Positions 1-7,445 of a stretch of 32,579 bases of DNA are shown here, one piece after another. A model generated the notes under the pieces. It worked only from the letters and a program-made list of their open reading frames with translations. It was not told the DNA's origin and searched no databases. The first letter of the stretch is position 1, and each line of letters opens with the position of its first letter. The position numbers and the translations under genes are program-made. The DNA comes from Butyrivibrio sp. (GTDB taxonomy: Bacteria; Bacillota; Clostridia; Lachnospirales; Lachnospiraceae). The DNA is taken from the NCBI GenBank assembly GCA_015056585.1, contig SVFZ01000094.1, positions 1 through 32,579 of the forward strand, given 5' to 3'.

Positions 1-1
1 C

Positions 2-823
2 TGTATCCCAGCTCTTGAGCGGGACGGCTTTGAAGTTACATTGCTGTCACCCGATAAAAGCGGATTAGTATCAGCAAAAGAGATAGAGCAGGCTATTCGT
101 GAAGATACCTGCATGGTGGCTGTGATGTCTGTGAACAATGAAGTGGGAACAGTTGCGCCGCTTTCTGAAATTGGGCGTATATGCAGGGAAAAGGGAGTTC
201 TGTTTTTCTCTGATGCAGTGGCTGCAGCCGGACATATCGAAGTTAACGTAAAAGAGCAGGGTATATCCATGCTTTCTATATCAGGGCACAAATTCGGAGG
301 CCCAAGAGGAATAGGTGCACTCTATGTTAACGATAATGTGCCGGTAGCAAATCTGATGCATGGCGGAAGCCAGGAAAAAGGAAGGCGCCCCGGCACTCAA
401 AACGTTCCGGGAGTAGTTGCCATGGCTGCGGCCCTATCCGATAGCGTGGCAAAGCTTGAAGAAAACACAGAAAAGCTGGAGAAGCTGAGAGAGCGTCTCT
501 TACAAGGCTTAAGCGACCTTGATGGAATGTGGGTAAACGGAAGCGAAACCTGCAGATTTCCGGGAATCATCAATCTTGGCTTTGAGGACGTTTCGGGAGA
601 AGCTCTGATGCTTCTTTTGGATTTAAGAGGAATTTGTGTCTCTACAGGCGCTGCGTGCAATACAGAATCCGTAGAACCCAGCCATGTGCTTCTTTCAATG
701 GGACTGACCCCGGATGAGGCGCGAAGCTGCATTCGAATATCTTTATCTGCAGATAACACTGAAGAGGAAGTGGACACAATAGTTGATGCAGTAAAGACAG
801 CTGTTGAAAAAATCCGTTCGTGA
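2..823 (+). CDS. Cysteine desulfurase (NifS/IscS-like), 5'-truncated by window edge
   Basis: Class V aminotransferase-fold, PLP-dependent enzyme that takes sulfur from L-cysteine as an enzyme persulfide for Fe-S cluster or thionucleoside synthesis. The frame is open from base 2, so the N-terminal third, with part of the PLP pocket, lies outside the window. The PLP lysine is in SGHKFGGPRG (codon 290-292). The catalytic cysteine is in STGAACNTESVEPSH (codon 656-658), the layout of group I NifS/IscS enzymes. RPGTQNVPG and CIRISLS near the C terminus are also family-typical. In related Firmicutes such a gene is often followed by thiI or an iscU-like gene. Here the next gene is an unrelated exported protein, so the partner cannot be told from this window. 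The family call is firm; the exact paralog (iscS, nifS or the desulfurase paired with ThiI) is not decidable. Confidence 0.93.
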   Translation, partial: CIPALERDGFEVTLLSPDKSGLVSAKEIEQAIREDTCMVAVMSVNNEVGTVAPLSEIGRICREKGVLFFSDAVAAAGHIEVNVKEQGISMLSISGHKFGGPRGIGALYVNDNVPVANLMHGGSQEKGRRPGTQNVPGVVAMAAALSDSVAKLEENTEKLEKLRERLLQGLSDLDGMWVNGSETCRFPGIINLGFEDVSGEALMLLLDLRGICVSTGAACNTESVEPSHVLLSMGLTPDEARSCIRISLSADNTEEEVDTIVDAVKTAVEKIRS

Positions 824-921
824 ATGCCCAGATGGTCCATAGGGACGGGGTTACCGGTTTATTTTAGCAAAGGTTTATTTAATTAAGAGAAACTTTATGT
901 GATATTACGTATTACCAAGAC

Positions 922-943
922 TATAATTGTCTTAAACGGTTTA
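922..943 (+). promoter_or_regulatory. Probable promoter -10 with adjacent LacI-type operator-like pseudo-palindrome
   Basis: A consensus TATAAT (922-927) has no convincing -35. It is followed at 933-943 by TAAACGGTTTA, an 11-bp pseudo-palindrome (TAAAC-G-GTTTA). The site would lie at or just after the transcription start, a classical repressor position. The same 11-mer recurs at 21473-21483 upstream of the alpha-amylase. The CG centre with A/T flanks resembles LacI/GalR-family operators. The regulator is not in this window, so its identity is inference. Confidence 0.45.
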
Positions 944-1004
944 GTGGAAAAAACTTACTAAATAACAGAGATATGACTATTATAGAAAAGAGAGGTAATT
1001 GGAT

Positions 1005-1586
1005 ATGGGTAAAAACATAAAGCTCCTTAGTCAGCTTTTCAGCGGCATTTTACTTGCCTGCATGCTTGTGGCTTTGATCAATGTCAGGTCTTATGCGGCA
1101 AGCGACTATGAATATGGCTTCGACCTTGGCGACACAGTGGTTTCAATGAATGTTGGAACTACAAAAGACATCTGGATGTGGTCAAGATATAATTACACTT
1201 ACTATATAGGTGATCACACCAGCAAAGATACATATTGCGAGTGCACTTTCAAAAAAGGTACTGAGTATATCAGACTTCACATCGGCAAGGATGAAACAGT
1301 AAAGAATGTATTTTTCTATTTCTACATAGATGAAGATCCTGCAAAGAACGGAAGCAATTATGCTAGTATCGAGGTTTATGTCCAGGGAATCAACCCCGCG
1401 AATGCAGATGCCCAAGTCGCAGGGCTGCAGTCCTACGCAGGCAATAATGCTGCATTTAACGCATATTATTACTATATAAATTATCCTGACCTCAGGGCAG
1501 CCTTTGGCGCTAATGCCGATGCGCTCCTGTCACATTACAACACCTACGGAAAATCCGAAGGCCGAGTAGCAAACAAAATTTTGTAA
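1005..1586 (+). CDS. Small exported protein with C-terminal YPDLRAAFG-type repeat
   Basis: Protein of 193 residues. I chose ATG 1005 because AGAGAGG (989-995) lies 9 bases upstream; the in-frame TTG at 999 is only 3 bases from that site. A signal peptide is clear: basic start, hydrophobic core (about residues 12-27), and a likely cut after YAA near residue 33. The middle domain is rich in aromatic and charged residues with paired cysteines (YCEC), and I do not recognise it. The C terminus has one repeat of the type YYYINYPDLRAAFG...HYNTYGKSEGR. I know this repeat from many exported proteins of Lachnospiraceae, often in tandem with other surface modules; its function is not established to my knowledge. 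It stands alone, with its own promoter and a strong terminator. No enzymatic function can be assigned. Confidence 0.8.
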   Translation: MGKNIKLLSQLFSGILLACMLVALINVRSYAASDYEYGFDLGDTVVSMNVGTTKDIWMWSRYNYTYYIGDHTSKDTYCECTFKKGTEYIRLHIGKDETVKNVFFYFYIDEDPAKNGSNYASIEVYVQGINPANADAQVAGLQSYAGNNAAFNAYYYYINYPDLRAAFGANADALLSHYNTYGKSEGRVANKIL

Positions 1587-1622
1587 TCACATATTTATAA
1601 TATCGGATAGAATATTAAATAG

Positions 1623-1652
1623 AAGAGCCTGTTCAAAGCAGGCTCTTTTTTT
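1623..1652 (+). terminator. Rho-independent terminator after the small exported protein gene
   Basis: A perfect 9-bp stem AAGAGCCTG (1623-1631) / CAGGCTCTT (1639-1647) with a 7-base loop runs into a T tract. Confidence 0.9.
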
Positions 1653-1666
1653 GAGCCAAAAAAACC

Positions 1667-1695
1667 TTTACACTTTTAGTTTAGCATGGTAAAGT
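1667..1695 (+). promoter_or_regulatory. Sigma-A-type promoter of the amino acid importer
   Basis: TTTACA (1667-1672), a 17-base spacer, then TAAAGT (1690-1695). It lies just after the preceding terminator and 37 bases before the first importer gene, which has AGGAGG (1720-1725) as ribosome binding site. Confidence 0.6.
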
Positions 1696-1732
1696 GATAA
1701 AAGACTAAATAGTTAAATCAGGAGGATAAATT

Positions 1733-2611
1733 ATGAAAAATAAAGTTATAGCACTTATAGCAGCATTGACAATGGCAGGATCCATGGTGGCATGTGGAAA
1801 TGCCGCTGCCTCTGAGTCTGCAAATACAGACACAGCACAGGCAAACGACGCAGCCCCCGCAGATACAGATACTGCAGCTGCAGATAACGCAGCACAGGCT
1901 GCTGACAGTGATGTGGCATATATCAAGGATAAGGGAACTCTGATCGTAGGAATCACAGATTTCGCTCCTATGGATTACAAGGATGACAACGGAGAGTGGA
2001 TAGGCTTTGACGCAGACATGGCTAAAAAGGTAGCAGAGTCTCTGGGGGTTAAGGCAGAGTTCGTTGAGATTGACTGGGATAACAAGATCCTTGAGCTTGA
2101 GAACAAGTCTATAGATGCAGTATGGAACGGAATGACTCTCACAAACGAAGTTAAAAACGCCATGGAGTGCACAAATGCATATCTTAACAACGCCCAGGTA
2201 GTAGTTGTTACAGCTTCTGATGCTGACAACTACAAGACTGTTGATGATGTTGCAGGACTTAGCTTTGCCGTTGAGTCCGGTTCTGCAGGAGAGACAGCAG
2301 CTGCAGATAATAACTTCGAGTATACGTCACTTACATCACAGGCTGATGCTGTAATGGAGGTTGCAGCCGGAACATCTGATGCCTGCATCATTGACCTTCT
2401 GATGGCAGGTGCAATGGTAGGTGAAGGAACCAGCTACGAGAACCTTACATACACTGTAGAACTCACAACAGAGGAGTATGGTATCGGATGCCGCAAAGGC
2501 TCTGACCTTGCAGCGTTCATAAACGATGAACTCAAGGCTTATTATGCAGATGGCTCCATGCAGTCTACTGCAAAGACCTACGGCGTCCAGGAAGCAATAA
2601 TCGCCCAGTAA
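1733..2611 (+). CDS. Polar amino acid ABC transporter, substrate-binding lipoprotein
   Basis: Extracytoplasmic receptor of a PAAT-family importer (His/Gln/Glu/Arg/cystine type), 292 residues. A lipoprotein signal ends in SMVAC, with Cys21 as the lipidation site. An Ala/Asp/Thr-rich tether (about 22-60) leads to a type 2 periplasmic-binding-protein fold. That fold opens with GTLIVGITDFAPMDYKDD and contains WIGFDADMAKKVAE and later VESGSAGE, all typical of SBP family 3. It is the first gene of a three-gene operon with the permease (12-base gap) and ATPase. Which amino acid is bound cannot be told from sequence; cystine, glutamine and arginine receptors share these signatures. Confidence 0.92.
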   Translation: MKNKVIALIAALTMAGSMVACGNAAASESANTDTAQANDAAPADTDTAAADNAAQAADSDVAYIKDKGTLIVGITDFAPMDYKDDNGEWIGFDADMAKKVAESLGVKAEFVEIDWDNKILELENKSIDAVWNGMTLTNEVKNAMECTNAYLNNAQVVVVTASDADNYKTVDDVAGLSFAVESGSAGETAAADNNFEYTSLTSQADAVMEVAAGTSDACIIDLLMAGAMVGEGTSYENLTYTVELTTEEYGIGCRKGSDLAAFINDELKAYYADGSMQSTAKTYGVQEAIIAQ

Positions 2612-2623
2612 GAGGAGCCATGT

Positions 2624-3280
2624 ATGTTTTTTACCGTTACATTATCCCTGCTTGAGGGATTTCTTGGCACAATTAAATTATTTGCGCTGACGCTCCTGTT
2701 TTCGCTTCCTTTGGGACTCTTTATATGCTTTGGCTCCATGAGCAAAGTCTCTTTTATCAAGGCTCCCATCAGATTCATCATATGGGTGATACGAGGAACA
2801 CCGCTTATGCTGCAGCTTCTCATCATCTATTACGGCCCCGGGATTTTCATGGGAATCAATATCTGGGGAAGCAAGACAGAGGGGAGATTTTTGGCTGCAC
2901 TTGTGGCCTTTGTTATTAACTATGCGTGTTATTTCTCAGAAATATACAGGGGTGGAATCCAGTCCATCCCCTATGGACAGTATGAAGCCGGAATGGTTCT
3001 GGGATTGACAAAAGGGCAGATCTTCAAGAAGATCATCCTTTTGCAGCTGATAAAGCGCATTGTTCCGCCGATATCCAATGAGATAATCACTCTGGTAAAA
3101 GACACTTCGCTTGCCAGGGTTATAGCTGTTTATGAGATCATCTGGAACGGCCAGGCATTCATAAAGAGCAGTGGAATAATCTGGCCACTCTTTTACACGG
3201 GAGCATTTTACCTTGCGTTTAGCGGACTGCTGACATGGCTTTTCGGATACATCGAGAAAAAACTCGGATATTTTAAATAA
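2624..3280 (+). CDS. Polar amino acid ABC transporter, permease (HisM/GlnP family)
   Basis: Membrane subunit of 218 residues with about five hydrophobic segments. The cytoplasmic coupling (EAA) loop reads YEAGMVLGLTKGQIFKKIILLQ, which contacts the ATPase. The N-terminal part has GTIKLFALTLLFSLPLG and RGTPLMLQLL, family hallmarks. AGAGGAG (2611-2617) places the start at ATG 2624; an earlier out-of-frame ATG at 2620 is ignored. A single permease in the operon suggests it works as a homodimer. It is co-transcribed with the receptor upstream and the ATPase downstream. Confidence 0.92.
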   Translation: MFFTVTLSLLEGFLGTIKLFALTLLFSLPLGLFICFGSMSKVSFIKAPIRFIIWVIRGTPLMLQLLIIYYGPGIFMGINIWGSKTEGRFLAALVAFVINYACYFSEIYRGGIQSIPYGQYEAGMVLGLTKGQIFKKIILLQLIKRIVPPISNEIITLVKDTSLARVIAVYEIIWNGQAFIKSSGIIWPLFYTGAFYLAFSGLLTWLFGYIEKKLGYFK

Positions 3281-3300
3281 GGATCACCGGGGATAAATAC

Positions 3301-4053
3301 ATGCCGATTTTAGAAGTTAGAGATTTAAAAAAGAAATTTGATAATACACAGGTTTTAAAAGGTATCAGTTTTGATCTTGAAGAAGGCCAGACTATATCTA
3401 TCATAGGTTCATCCGGCAGCGGAAAGACAACGCTGCTGAGATGCCTTAATTTTCTTGAAAATGCAGATGAAGGCACAATAACGGTTCGCGGTCAAAAGCT
3501 CTTTGACGGCTTAAGCCCTGTAACAGATGCCAATGAACTAAGAAAAATGCGCCTTCATTTTGGACTTGTCTTTCAGCAGTTCAATCTTTTTCCACAGTAC
3601 ACAGCTCTGGAAAATGTAACACTGGCGCCGCTTCTTGCAGCTGAAACTTCAGAAAAAAGCGCTATCATAAACCGGGGAAAAGAGCTGCTGGATCAGATGG
3701 GACTTGCCGACAGAATGGGCAACTACCCTCATCAGCTATCAGGAGGACAGCAGCAAAGAGTTGCCATAGCCAGAGCACTTGCGTTAAAGCCGGACATTCT
3801 GTGTTTTGACGAGCCTACTTCTGCGCTTGATCCGGAGCTTACCGGAGAAGTCCTGAAGGTTATAAGAGGTCTTGCGCAAAAGAATACGACCATGATAATC
3901 GTTACTCATGAGATGGCATTTGCCAGAGACGTGGCAGATATCGCGATTTTTATGGACAACGGAGTGATCCTCGAGCAAGGCCCTGCGAGAGACCTTATCG
4001 ATAACCCCAAGGAGGAACGCACCAAGCACTTTTTGTCGAGTCTTTCCAAATGA
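3301..4053 (+). CDS. Polar amino acid ABC transporter, ATP-binding protein (GlnQ/HisP type)
   Basis: Cytoplasmic ATPase of 250 residues that powers the preceding permease. Visible motifs are Walker A GSSGSGKTT, the Q-loop region FQQFNLFP, signature LSGGQQQR, Walker B ILCFDEPTSALDP and the switch histidine in VTHEM. The FQQFNLFPQYTALENV stretch is typical of the polar amino acid importer subgroup. The gene begins 20 bases after the permease stop and closes the operon. Confidence 0.94.
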   Translation: MPILEVRDLKKKFDNTQVLKGISFDLEEGQTISIIGSSGSGKTTLLRCLNFLENADEGTITVRGQKLFDGLSPVTDANELRKMRLHFGLVFQQFNLFPQYTALENVTLAPLLAAETSEKSAIINRGKELLDQMGLADRMGNYPHQLSGGQQQRVAIARALALKPDILCFDEPTSALDPELTGEVLKVIRGLAQKNTTMIIVTHEMAFARDVADIAIFMDNGVILEQGPARDLIDNPKEERTKHFLSSLSK

Positions 4054-4086
4054 GGACTTATGCGTCAACCAAGCTAATTATCAGCA

Positions 4087-4113
4087 GCATCATAGCCAAG
4101 ATGCAGTTTTTTT
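4087..4113 (+). terminator. Weak terminator of the amino acid importer operon
   Basis: A 5-bp stem GCATC (4087-4091) / GATGC (4100-4104) is followed after two bases by seven T (4107-4113). It lies in the short gap between the two converging genes and touches the stop codon of the minus-strand gene. The stem is short, so efficiency is doubtful. Confidence 0.4.
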
Positions 4114-4921
4114 ACACGTAGATCCTTACTCCGATGAGCGTGCGTCCCTTTTTGGTGATGTTCTTTGCACCGTCGTAGATGAATTTGCCATGGCCTCTGA
4201 CTGATACGCGTGCGCCGGCTTTGAGATCATATCCGCCACTGAAGGCAATGTGACCGTCAACAGCTACGGCGCCTTCTTCTACGAGCCTTGCGGATTCGTT
4301 GCGGGAGAGCTTGTATACAAACGACAGTATAGCGTCAAGGCGCTCCGATGCCACAGTCCCTTCGATTGCCTTAAAGGCGGGCTCTATGTCGCAGGCTGTC
4401 ACCGGGACAATCGAGCATTTTACCGTTGTGTGCTTTATGCGCACAAGCTCGCTGCAAAGAAGTTCTGCCACATCTCCTGTCACAAAGACATAGGCTTTGG
4501 TGTGGTCTGTTCTGATATCGCCGATGCGGTCTCTTTCAATCTGCAGATTCATGATGCTTCCAAGGAAATCCCTGTGGGTCAGTTCATCTGCAAAACGGGC
4601 ATTGGCAGGGGCTATACATACGCACTTTACGATGTCTGAAGACTCTTTTTCCTGAGCAATAAAACTTTCCTCATCCAGATACTCCGGCAAAAAAGCCATC
4701 ACCACGCGGTCAGCCTCGTTTGCACCGCCGTAGAGGCAAAATCTTGCCCCTTCTATTTCTTTTTCCCCAGTGTAGTAGCCGTCTCTTTTACATATCATAT
4801 CAATCTGTGCCAGCTCGGAAGCTGACAGAAAGTTTGTGCATGTTATAAAGTTATTTTCATAAGCCCTTCTGGCCAGATCTTTGATGTGGCCGCTGAGGAT
4901 CTTTTCATTTTCAATCGGCAT
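4112..4921 (-). CDS. ylmH: S4-domain RNA-binding protein, YlmH family
   Basis: Protein of 269 residues with the three-part architecture of YlmH: an N-terminal helical region, a central RRM-like domain with the family hallmark HRDFLGSIMNLQIERDRIGDI-type segment (the B. subtilis and pneumococcal proteins have the same pattern), and a C-terminal S4 domain (about 190-255) beginning SERLDAILSFVYKLSRNESARLV. YlmH is usually encoded in the ylm-divIVA cluster near ftsZ and has been linked to cell division; more recently it has been linked to ribosome-associated quality control through binding of peptidyl-tRNA on 50S subunits. Here it is alone and outside any division cluster, converging on the amino acid importer. 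A GGAG-type site lies just upstream of the ATG (4919-4921). Confidence 0.87.
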   Translation of the reverse strand: MPIENEKILSGHIKDLARRAYENNFITCTNFLSASELAQIDMICKRDGYYTGEKEIEGARFCLYGGANEADRVVMAFLPEYLDEESFIAQEKESSDIVKCVCIAPANARFADELTHRDFLGSIMNLQIERDRIGDIRTDHTKAYVFVTGDVAELLCSELVRIKHTTVKCSIVPVTACDIEPAFKAIEGTVASERLDAILSFVYKLSRNESARLVEEGAVAVDGHIAFSGGYDLKAGARVSVRGHGKFIYDGAKNITKKGRTLIGVRIYV

Positions 4922-5089
4922 TAGCGTCTCCTATTTTTATAAAAGTTGTATTACGGATTTATTATAATGTAGCCATGGCTTTATCATATACGCAGTGCCG
5001 GGGCGTTGTAAATTGATAGTTGAAAAAAAGCAGTTCATTAAATTCCATAAAACTTCCAAGATAGAGGGTTTTTATTATTTTTTTAACAT

Positions 5090-5127
5090 ATAGAATAATC
5101 AAAAAAGCGATAGGGGGATTATTCTAT
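5090..5127 (+). promoter_or_regulatory. Perfect 11-bp inverted repeat enclosing RBS and start codon of the GltD-like gene
   Basis: ATAGAATAATC (5090-5100) and GATTATTCTAT (5117-5127) are exact inverse complements. The second arm includes the AT of the ATG start at 5126. The 16-base loop (5101-5116) carries most of the GGGGG ribosome binding site. As RNA it would put the start codon in a stem; as DNA it is a good dimeric repressor site. Confidence 0.55.
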
Positions 5128-6316
5128 GTCAGTACATGTAATTGATGAGGCAAACAGGTGTCTTCAGTGTTCAAATCCCAGGTGCAGGGAAAACGGTTGC
5201 CCGATCCACACCAACATTCCGGAGATGATAAGGCTTTTTAAAGAGAATCGCATGATGGAAGCGGCTCAGATGTTGTTTGAGAATAATCCGCTGTCGATGA
5301 TTTGTTCTCTGGTGTGCAATCACGAGAATCAGTGCGAAGGGAATTGTGTAAGGGGGATAAAAGGCGAGCCTATCCACATCTCGTCGATTGAGAATTATAT
5401 TTCCGATTCCTGTTTTGAGCGCCTTGACCTTAAGCCTGCTCCGGCAAACGGCATGAAGGCAGCAGTTATCGGGGCAGGACCTGCAGGAATCACAATTGCA
5501 ATTATCCTGGCTCTGAAGGGCTACTCCATAACTGTGTTTGAGACTCATGACAAGATTGGCGGAATTCTTCGCTATGGCATTCCGGAGTTTCGTCTGCCAA
5601 AGTCAATCCTTGACAGATATTATAAAAAGATGCGCCAGCTGGGCATCAAGTTCAGGCCCAACTTTTCAATCGGAGGCTCCACAGGAATCCAGGATCTCTT
5701 AAACGACGGCTACAGAAGCGTATTCATCGGGACCGGCGCATGGAGACCAAGGAAACTTGGTGTTCCCGGGGAAACTTTCGGAAATGTTTTTTATGCCATC
5801 AATTACCTCAACAATCCTGATGTCTACGAGCTTGGTGATAAGGTGGCTATCATTGGTGCCGGAAATGCAGCCATGGACGTGGCCAGGACAGCCATAAGGC
5901 ATGGGGCAAAAGAGGTTGTGGTCTACGTCAGGGGCGAAGAAGTCAGCGCCTCCAAGGCTGAGTTTGAGTACGCTAAAGTCGACGGCGTAAAATTCGAGTA
6001 CAAAAAGAGTATTGTGCGGATTGAAGACGAAGGCGCTGTATTTAAGGATCTTGAGGCGGATAAAGAGTATTTTGCCCCGGCGGACAGCATTATCATAGCC
6101 ATTTCTCAGGTACCTCAGGACAGGATCGTTACCCATGAAAAAGACTTAAAGCTCACCGAAAAGGGAAATCTTGCCACAGATGAAAAAGGAGAGACTTCAC
6201 TTCCGGGTGTTTTTGCCTCAGGAGATGTGGTGACAGGAGCCAAGACCGTGGTTGCAGCAGTTGCAGTATCCAAGCAGATTGCAGAGGACATGGACAGGTA
6301 TATGCGAGGGAAATGA
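5126..6316 (+). CDS. GltD-like NAD(P)-dependent iron-sulfur flavoprotein oxidoreductase
   Basis: Protein of 396 residues of the glutamate synthase small subunit / dihydropyrimidine dehydrogenase N-terminal family. Two cysteine groups for [4Fe-4S] clusters are present (C12, C15, C20, C25 and C60, C64, C70, C74). The FAD dinucleotide fold GAGPAG is at about 116-121, the NADPH fold GAGNAAMD at about 244-251, and a C-terminal FAD motif is GVFASGDVVTGAKTVV. It is shorter than usual GltD (about 460) and no large subunit (GltB) is nearby. It may therefore be a stand-alone NADPH:acceptor enzyme or an electron-transfer partner of a distant protein rather than true glutamate synthase. Its start is fixed by GGGGG (5113-5117) inside the inverted repeat noted separately. 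Confidence 0.88.
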   Translation: MSVHVIDEANRCLQCSNPRCRENGCPIHTNIPEMIRLFKENRMMEAAQMLFENNPLSMICSLVCNHENQCEGNCVRGIKGEPIHISSIENYISDSCFERLDLKPAPANGMKAAVIGAGPAGITIAIILALKGYSITVFETHDKIGGILRYGIPEFRLPKSILDRYYKKMRQLGIKFRPNFSIGGSTGIQDLLNDGYRSVFIGTGAWRPRKLGVPGETFGNVFYAINYLNNPDVYELGDKVAIIGAGNAAMDVARTAIRHGAKEVVVYVRGEEVSASKAEFEYAKVDGVKFEYKKSIVRIEDEGAVFKDLEADKEYFAPADSIIIAISQVPQDRIVTHEKDLKLTEKGNLATDEKGETSLPGVFASGDVVTGAKTVVAAVAVSKQIAEDMDRYMRGK

Positions 6317-6395
6317 TGCTCCGGCAAGATTCCGGGAACGGTTTCAATTTGTGAAAAAATCTTGAAAACTCTGTATCTGCCTGGCAGGGCTGTGC

Positions 6396-6430
6396 TATAA
6401 TCCCCTTAAACTGTGTTTTTAAGGGGATTA
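6396..6430 (+). promoter_or_regulatory. Extended -10 promoter overlapped by a perfect 13-bp inverted repeat
   Basis: TGCTATAAT (6393-6401) is a full extended -10. The inverted repeat TAATCCCCTTAAA (6398-6410) / TTTAAGGGGATTA (6418-6430), with a 7-base spacer, overlaps both the -10 and the ribosome binding site (AAGGGG, 6421-6426) of the hydrolase gene. The expected transcription start (about 6408) lies inside the palindrome, so most of the first arm is not transcribed. This favours a DNA operator over an RNA hairpin. Confidence 0.6.
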
Positions 6431-6434
6431 GAGT

Positions 6435-7400
6435 ATGAAAAACAAAAAGGTAGCAAAAGTATTATCCATCATTGCAGCAATTATTGTGCTGTTGATCGTT
6501 GTAGCATCAGTCGGGCTTGGTGCCATGATAACTGATCAGGTTCTGTATCAGAACAAGAATAACAACACGATCGAGAACAGTGTGAAGCAGCTTGAGACAT
6601 GGGGATATGATCTGGATGGATTTTATGCGAAATTCGGGGAACTGGGAAAAGATATTTCGGTAACAGCAGAGGATGGCAATGTTTGTCCTGCCACATATTT
6701 CGACAACGGAAGTGATACATGTGTAATTCTTGTACATGGAGCCGGCGGAGATCGCGTATCTGTATACCCGGTAGCGGAGCAGTATCTTGAAAGAGGGTTT
6801 GATGTTATCGCTCATGACCAGAGAGGATGCGGCCTTAATCCCGACAAGAAAGTGACCTTTGGAATAAATGAGTCCAAAGATGTAAAGGCCCTTGTGAAGT
6901 ATGCAAGAGAGACTCTTGGCAAAACAAAAGTAATAGTCCATGGTCAGTCAATGGGTGGCCAGACCACTGCACTTTATGCATCAAACGTCACACCGGGAGA
7001 AAGCGATGCAGCTGATGCGATAATATGTGACGGCCCGGTTCCGGGGATGGAGTTCATGTTAAGATCTGTATTTGGGGATGACGATCCGGAGGCTATGTAC
7101 GGAGCAATGTCTGACTATTTCATGTTCACCAGCGGTGTGTACATGAGGGTGGTAAACGGTGTTAATTACAAGAAAGGCGATACTATCAAAGAGGTGGCAA
7201 AAGATAAGCTCCCTACCCTTATCATTGTTTCTGACAGGGACAGAACCTGCCCTAAGGATAAGGTGGAAGAAGTTTACGAGAACGTAGGAAGTGATCTGAA
7301 GGAAATCTGCCACGTTGACAGTGAGCATATTGAAGGGGTGATCGATGATCCCAAAGGGTACATGGCGTATGTTGAGAAATTCCTGTCTAAGGTGAAATGA
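6435..7400 (+). CDS. Membrane-anchored alpha/beta hydrolase
   Basis: Protein of 321 residues. An N-terminal hydrophobic anchor (about 8-32) is followed by an extracytoplasmic alpha/beta-hydrolase domain of the serine aminopeptidase (S33)/lysophospholipase-like type. The nucleophile elbow is GQSMGG with Ser172. The oxyanion strand is LVHGAGG (about 99-105) and DQRGCG follows. The acid is probably Asp267 in SDRDRTCP, and the histidine is His298 in DSEHIEG. The substrate is unknown; such proteins include esterases, acylglycerol lipases and peptidases. It is first in a probable operon with two organic anion transporter-like genes (45-base and 26-base gaps), so it may release the compound they carry, but that is inference. 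Confidence 0.85.
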   Translation: MKNKKVAKVLSIIAAIIVLLIVVASVGLGAMITDQVLYQNKNNNTIENSVKQLETWGYDLDGFYAKFGELGKDISVTAEDGNVCPATYFDNGSDTCVILVHGAGGDRVSVYPVAEQYLERGFDVIAHDQRGCGLNPDKKVTFGINESKDVKALVKYARETLGKTKVIVHGQSMGGQTTALYASNVTPGESDAADAIICDGPVPGMEFMLRSVFGDDDPEAMYGAMSDYFMFTSGVYMRVVNGVNYKKGDTIKEVAKDKLPTLIIVSDRDRTCPKDKVEEVYENVGSDLKEICHVDSEHIEGVIDDPKGYMAYVEKFLSKVK

Positions 7401-7445
7401 TATCAGGAATTTATGGCCTCTGACGCTATTTAAAGGATATGAATT

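Noticed and set aside
397..840. Minus-strand 147-codon frame inside the cysteine desulfurase gene
   Set aside because: It is antisense to a clearly conserved enzyme and is Ser/Thr-rich without recognisable features.
824..860. GGTCC/GGGAC and GGTTACC motifs after the cysteine desulfurase as terminator or riboswitch
   Set aside because: The stems are only 4-5 bp with no T tract; nothing structural could be supported.
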